From contig CAYNFT010000094.1 in assembly GCA_964396535.1 (NCBI GenBank), positions 1 through 7,662 of the forward strand: DNA of 7,662 bases. Direction: 5' to 3'. A program made the position numbers and the translations under genes. Positions 6,368 to 7,662 of the stretch are shown here, piece by piece. The notes beneath the pieces are model-generated. The model did not search any database, was not told where the DNA came from, and was given only the letters and a program-made list of their open reading frames with translations. Every line of letters starts with the position of its first letter. The stretch's first letter is position 1. Source of the DNA: CAYNFT01 sp964396535. Lineage in GTDB: Bacteria > Chloroflexota > Dehalococcoidia > Dehalococcoidales > UBA2162.

Positions 6368-6373
6368 AGGAGG
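6368..6373 (+). promoter_or_regulatory. Shine-Dalgarno supporting the GTG start of porG
   Basis: AGGAGG lies 5 bases before the GTG at 6379. It fixes the GTG start for porG, which places the HGRGGQG motif at the usual distance from the N-terminus. Confidence 0.75.
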
Positions 6374-6378
6374 ATAGA

Positions 6379-6948
6379 GTGACAGATAAAGCTGAACTTG
6401 TTGAGATTAGATGGCATGGTCGTGGTGGTCAGGGTGCGGTTACCTCTGCCGAATTGTTGGCGAGGGCAGCTATAGGTGAGGGTAAGTATGCTCAAGCCTT
6501 CCCCAGTTTTGGTCCAGAGAGAAGAGGAGCACCGGTCCTTGCCTTTGATAGAATAAGTGATAAAGAGCCAATCAGGGTGAGAGCTGAAATTACGGAGCCT
6601 GACGCCGTAGTCGTTCTTGATTCTGGCCTGATACGTATTGTCAATGTTACTTCAGGACTTAAAGAAGGCGGCATGATTATAATGAATACCAAGAGGTCGC
6701 TTGAGGATGTTGTCGCTGAGTTTGGTAATAAATGGGGGCTGGCTGTCGTTGATGCCGCCACGATTGCCCAGGAACTGCTGGGAGTGAACATTGTTAATAC
6801 TACCATGCTTGGCGCCCTGCTTAAAGCGACGGGAGTGGTGAAGATAGAATCATTGTATGAACCACTGGAAGCTCGCTTCGAGCGTCTGGCAGAAAGAAAT
6901 ATTAACGCCATGAAAAGGGCGTTTGAGGAAACTAGGGTAAAGGAGTAA
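6379..6948 (+). CDS. porG: Pyruvate:ferredoxin oxidoreductase subunit gamma
   Basis: This is the gamma subunit of a four-subunit 2-oxoacid:ferredoxin oxidoreductase, the cytoplasmic enzyme that interconverts pyruvate plus CoA with acetyl-CoA, CO2 and reduced ferredoxin. The product is 189 residues, normal for PorG. Family motifs are the N-terminal strand with WHGRGGQGAVTSAELLA (12-28), the FPSFGPERRGAPV block (41-53), ITEPDAVVVLD (71-81) and NTTMLGALLKATG (140-152). The start is GTG with a strong Shine-Dalgarno. The Shine-Dalgarno of porD sits inside its last codons, and the stop is 5 bases before porD. The substrate (pyruvate rather than another 2-oxoacid) is inferred from the adjoining alpha subunit. 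Eleven of 15 arginine codons are AGR. Confidence 0.93.
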   Translation: MTDKAELVEIRWHGRGGQGAVTSAELLARAAIGEGKYAQAFPSFGPERRGAPVLAFDRISDKEPIRVRAEITEPDAVVVLDSGLIRIVNVTSGLKEGGMIIMNTKRSLEDVVAEFGNKWGLAVVDAATIAQELLGVNIVNTTMLGALLKATGVVKIESLYEPLEARFERLAERNINAMKRAFEETRVKE

Positions 6949-6953
6949 AGCAA

Positions 6954-7250
6954 GTGGCAGTTAAGAGTGAAAGTGAAGTAACCTGGAAAGACCTGGAAGC
7001 TGGCTCAATTGTAGTCGAGCCGGGAAGTGCTGAACAGTACTCAACCGGAGGCTGGCGGTCACAAAGACCTGTCTTTGATAATACTAAGTGCAACAAGTGT
7101 GGGCTCTGTTACATTTACTGCCCTGAGGGCTGTATCGAGCAGCAAGAAGATGGTCTCTTTGCACCCAATCTATTTTACTGTAAAGGGTGCGGCATTTGTG
7201 CTGAGGAGTGTCCGAGAGATGTGATAACGATGATAGAGGAGGAAGGATAA
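6954..7250 (+). CDS. porD: Pyruvate:ferredoxin oxidoreductase subunit delta (2x[4Fe-4S] ferredoxin)
   Basis: PorD is the ferredoxin-like subunit that carries electrons from the TPP site of the alpha/beta subunits toward external ferredoxin. The 98-residue product has two complete CxxCxxCxxxC sets, C46/C49/C52/C56 and C76/C79/C82/C86, each with a following Pro, so two [4Fe-4S] clusters are expected. The extra C60 is not needed for a cluster. The N-terminal 40 residues contain WKDLEAGSIVVEPGSAEQY and the TGGWRSQRPV segment typical of PorD. The start is GTG at 6954 with TAAAGGAG (6938-6945) 8 bases upstream. The stop TAA shares its last base with the ATG of porA (TAATG), indicating coupled translation. 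Confidence 0.95.
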   Translation: MAVKSESEVTWKDLEAGSIVVEPGSAEQYSTGGWRSQRPVFDNTKCNKCGLCYIYCPEGCIEQQEDGLFAPNLFYCKGCGICAEECPRDVITMIEEEG

Positions 7251-7662
7251 TGGCTAAAAGGGTAGGAATGGAGGTTTCGCTGGCTATCGGGGAAGCAGCC
7301 AAACTGGCTGATGTTGATGTCATCGCTGCCTATCCGATAACTCCTCAGACCCACATTGTTGAGCACCTTGCGGAACTGGTAGCCAACGGTGAATTGAATG
7401 CCGCTTATATTCCGGTTGAGTCTGAACATTCAGCCATGAGCGCTTGCCTGGGAGCATCTGCAGTAGGCGCTCGAGCCTTTACCGCAACCGCCGGTCAGGG
7501 ATTAGAGTTAATGCATGAGGTGCTATATGTCGCTGCATCAATGCAATTGCCAATGGTGATGACTGTAGCTAACCGAGCTTTGTCGGCGCCCTTAAGTGTC
7601 TGGGGCGACCACTCTGATGCCATGGCTGTCCGCGATACCGGCTGGATTCAGATATTTACCGA
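7250..7662 (+). CDS. porA: Pyruvate:ferredoxin oxidoreductase subunit alpha, 5' part (truncated by window)
   Basis: This is the start of the alpha subunit, which with PorB forms the thiamine-diphosphate active site. The first 137 codons are visible of a family length near 390. Motifs are AAYPITPQT (26-34), ESEHSAMSACLGASAVGARA (57-76), FTATAGQGLELMHE (77-90), ANRALSAP (107-114) and WGDHSDAMAVRDTGWIQIF (118-136). By analogy with Desulfovibrio POR, T31 contacts TPP and R109 is the expected pyruvate-carboxylate arginine, which favours pyruvate as the substrate. AGGAGG (7237-7242) lies 7 bases before ATG 7250, which overlaps the porD stop by one base. The gamma-delta-alpha order predicts porB just beyond the window. 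Confidence 0.94.
   Translation, partial: MAKRVGMEVSLAIGEAAKLADVDVIAAYPITPQTHIVEHLAELVANGELNAAYIPVESEHSAMSACLGASAVGARAFTATAGQGLELMHEVLYVAASMQLPMVMTVANRALSAPLSVWGDHSDAMAVRDTGWIQIFT

Noticed and set aside
6492..6953. Minus-strand open frame of 153 codons opposite porG.
   Set aside because: Its serine-rich product has no recognisable family features and lies fully opposite a well-supported conserved gene; it is a codon-bias shadow.

Overview
The window is gene-dense and every gene reads on the + strand. It looks like an anaerobic prokaryote of moderate GC content. I favour a bacterium of the Chloroflexota (Dehalococcoidia-like), for three reasons: the tRNA-Arg is close to the bacterial tRNA-Arg(CCG) consensus, the Shine-Dalgarno sites are strong, and a rotary A/V-type ATPase sits with a four-subunit pyruvate:ferredoxin oxidoreductase. 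This is an inference. An archaeal origin is not excluded, because the ATPase, the four-subunit POR and the UPF0216-like gene are all families common in archaea.

Positions 1-4958 hold the distal part of an A/V-type ATPase operon in the order C (3' end only), F, A, B, D, followed 4 bases later by a small gene that I read as a member of the archaeal family DUF61/UPF0216. Junctions are tight: ATGA overlap at C/F, TGATG at A/B, and gaps of 4-25 bases elsewhere. This implies one polycistronic, translationally coupled unit. Subunits E, I and K (stator stalk, membrane arm, c-ring) are not visible and presumably lie upstream, so the coupling ion (H+ or Na+) cannot be read here.

Positions 5051-6073 encode a cation/Ca2+ exchanger-superfamily (CaCA) membrane protein with two inverted alpha-repeats. 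It starts at TTG with its own ribosome-binding site after a 92-base gap, and its arginine codon use (10 CGN, 2 AGR) differs sharply from its neighbours, so it may be a separate acquisition.

Positions 6074-6378 are a spacer with a 12-bp tandem repeat, a tRNA-Arg(CCG) gene at 6243-6315 without encoded CCA, and a 12-bp perfect palindrome right after the tRNA.

Positions 6379-7662 carry porG, porD and the 5' part of porA, the gamma-delta-alpha order of four-subunit pyruvate:ferredoxin oxidoreductases; porB would be expected beyond the window. POR makes acetyl-CoA and reduced ferredoxin (or runs in reverse for CO2 fixation), and the rotary ATPase handles ion-motive force, so the window is mainly core anaerobic energy metabolism. 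I found no CRISPR array, phage or insertion sequence, and no clear evidence of a new multi-gene system. The most unusual item is the UPF0216-like gene attached to the ATPase operon.
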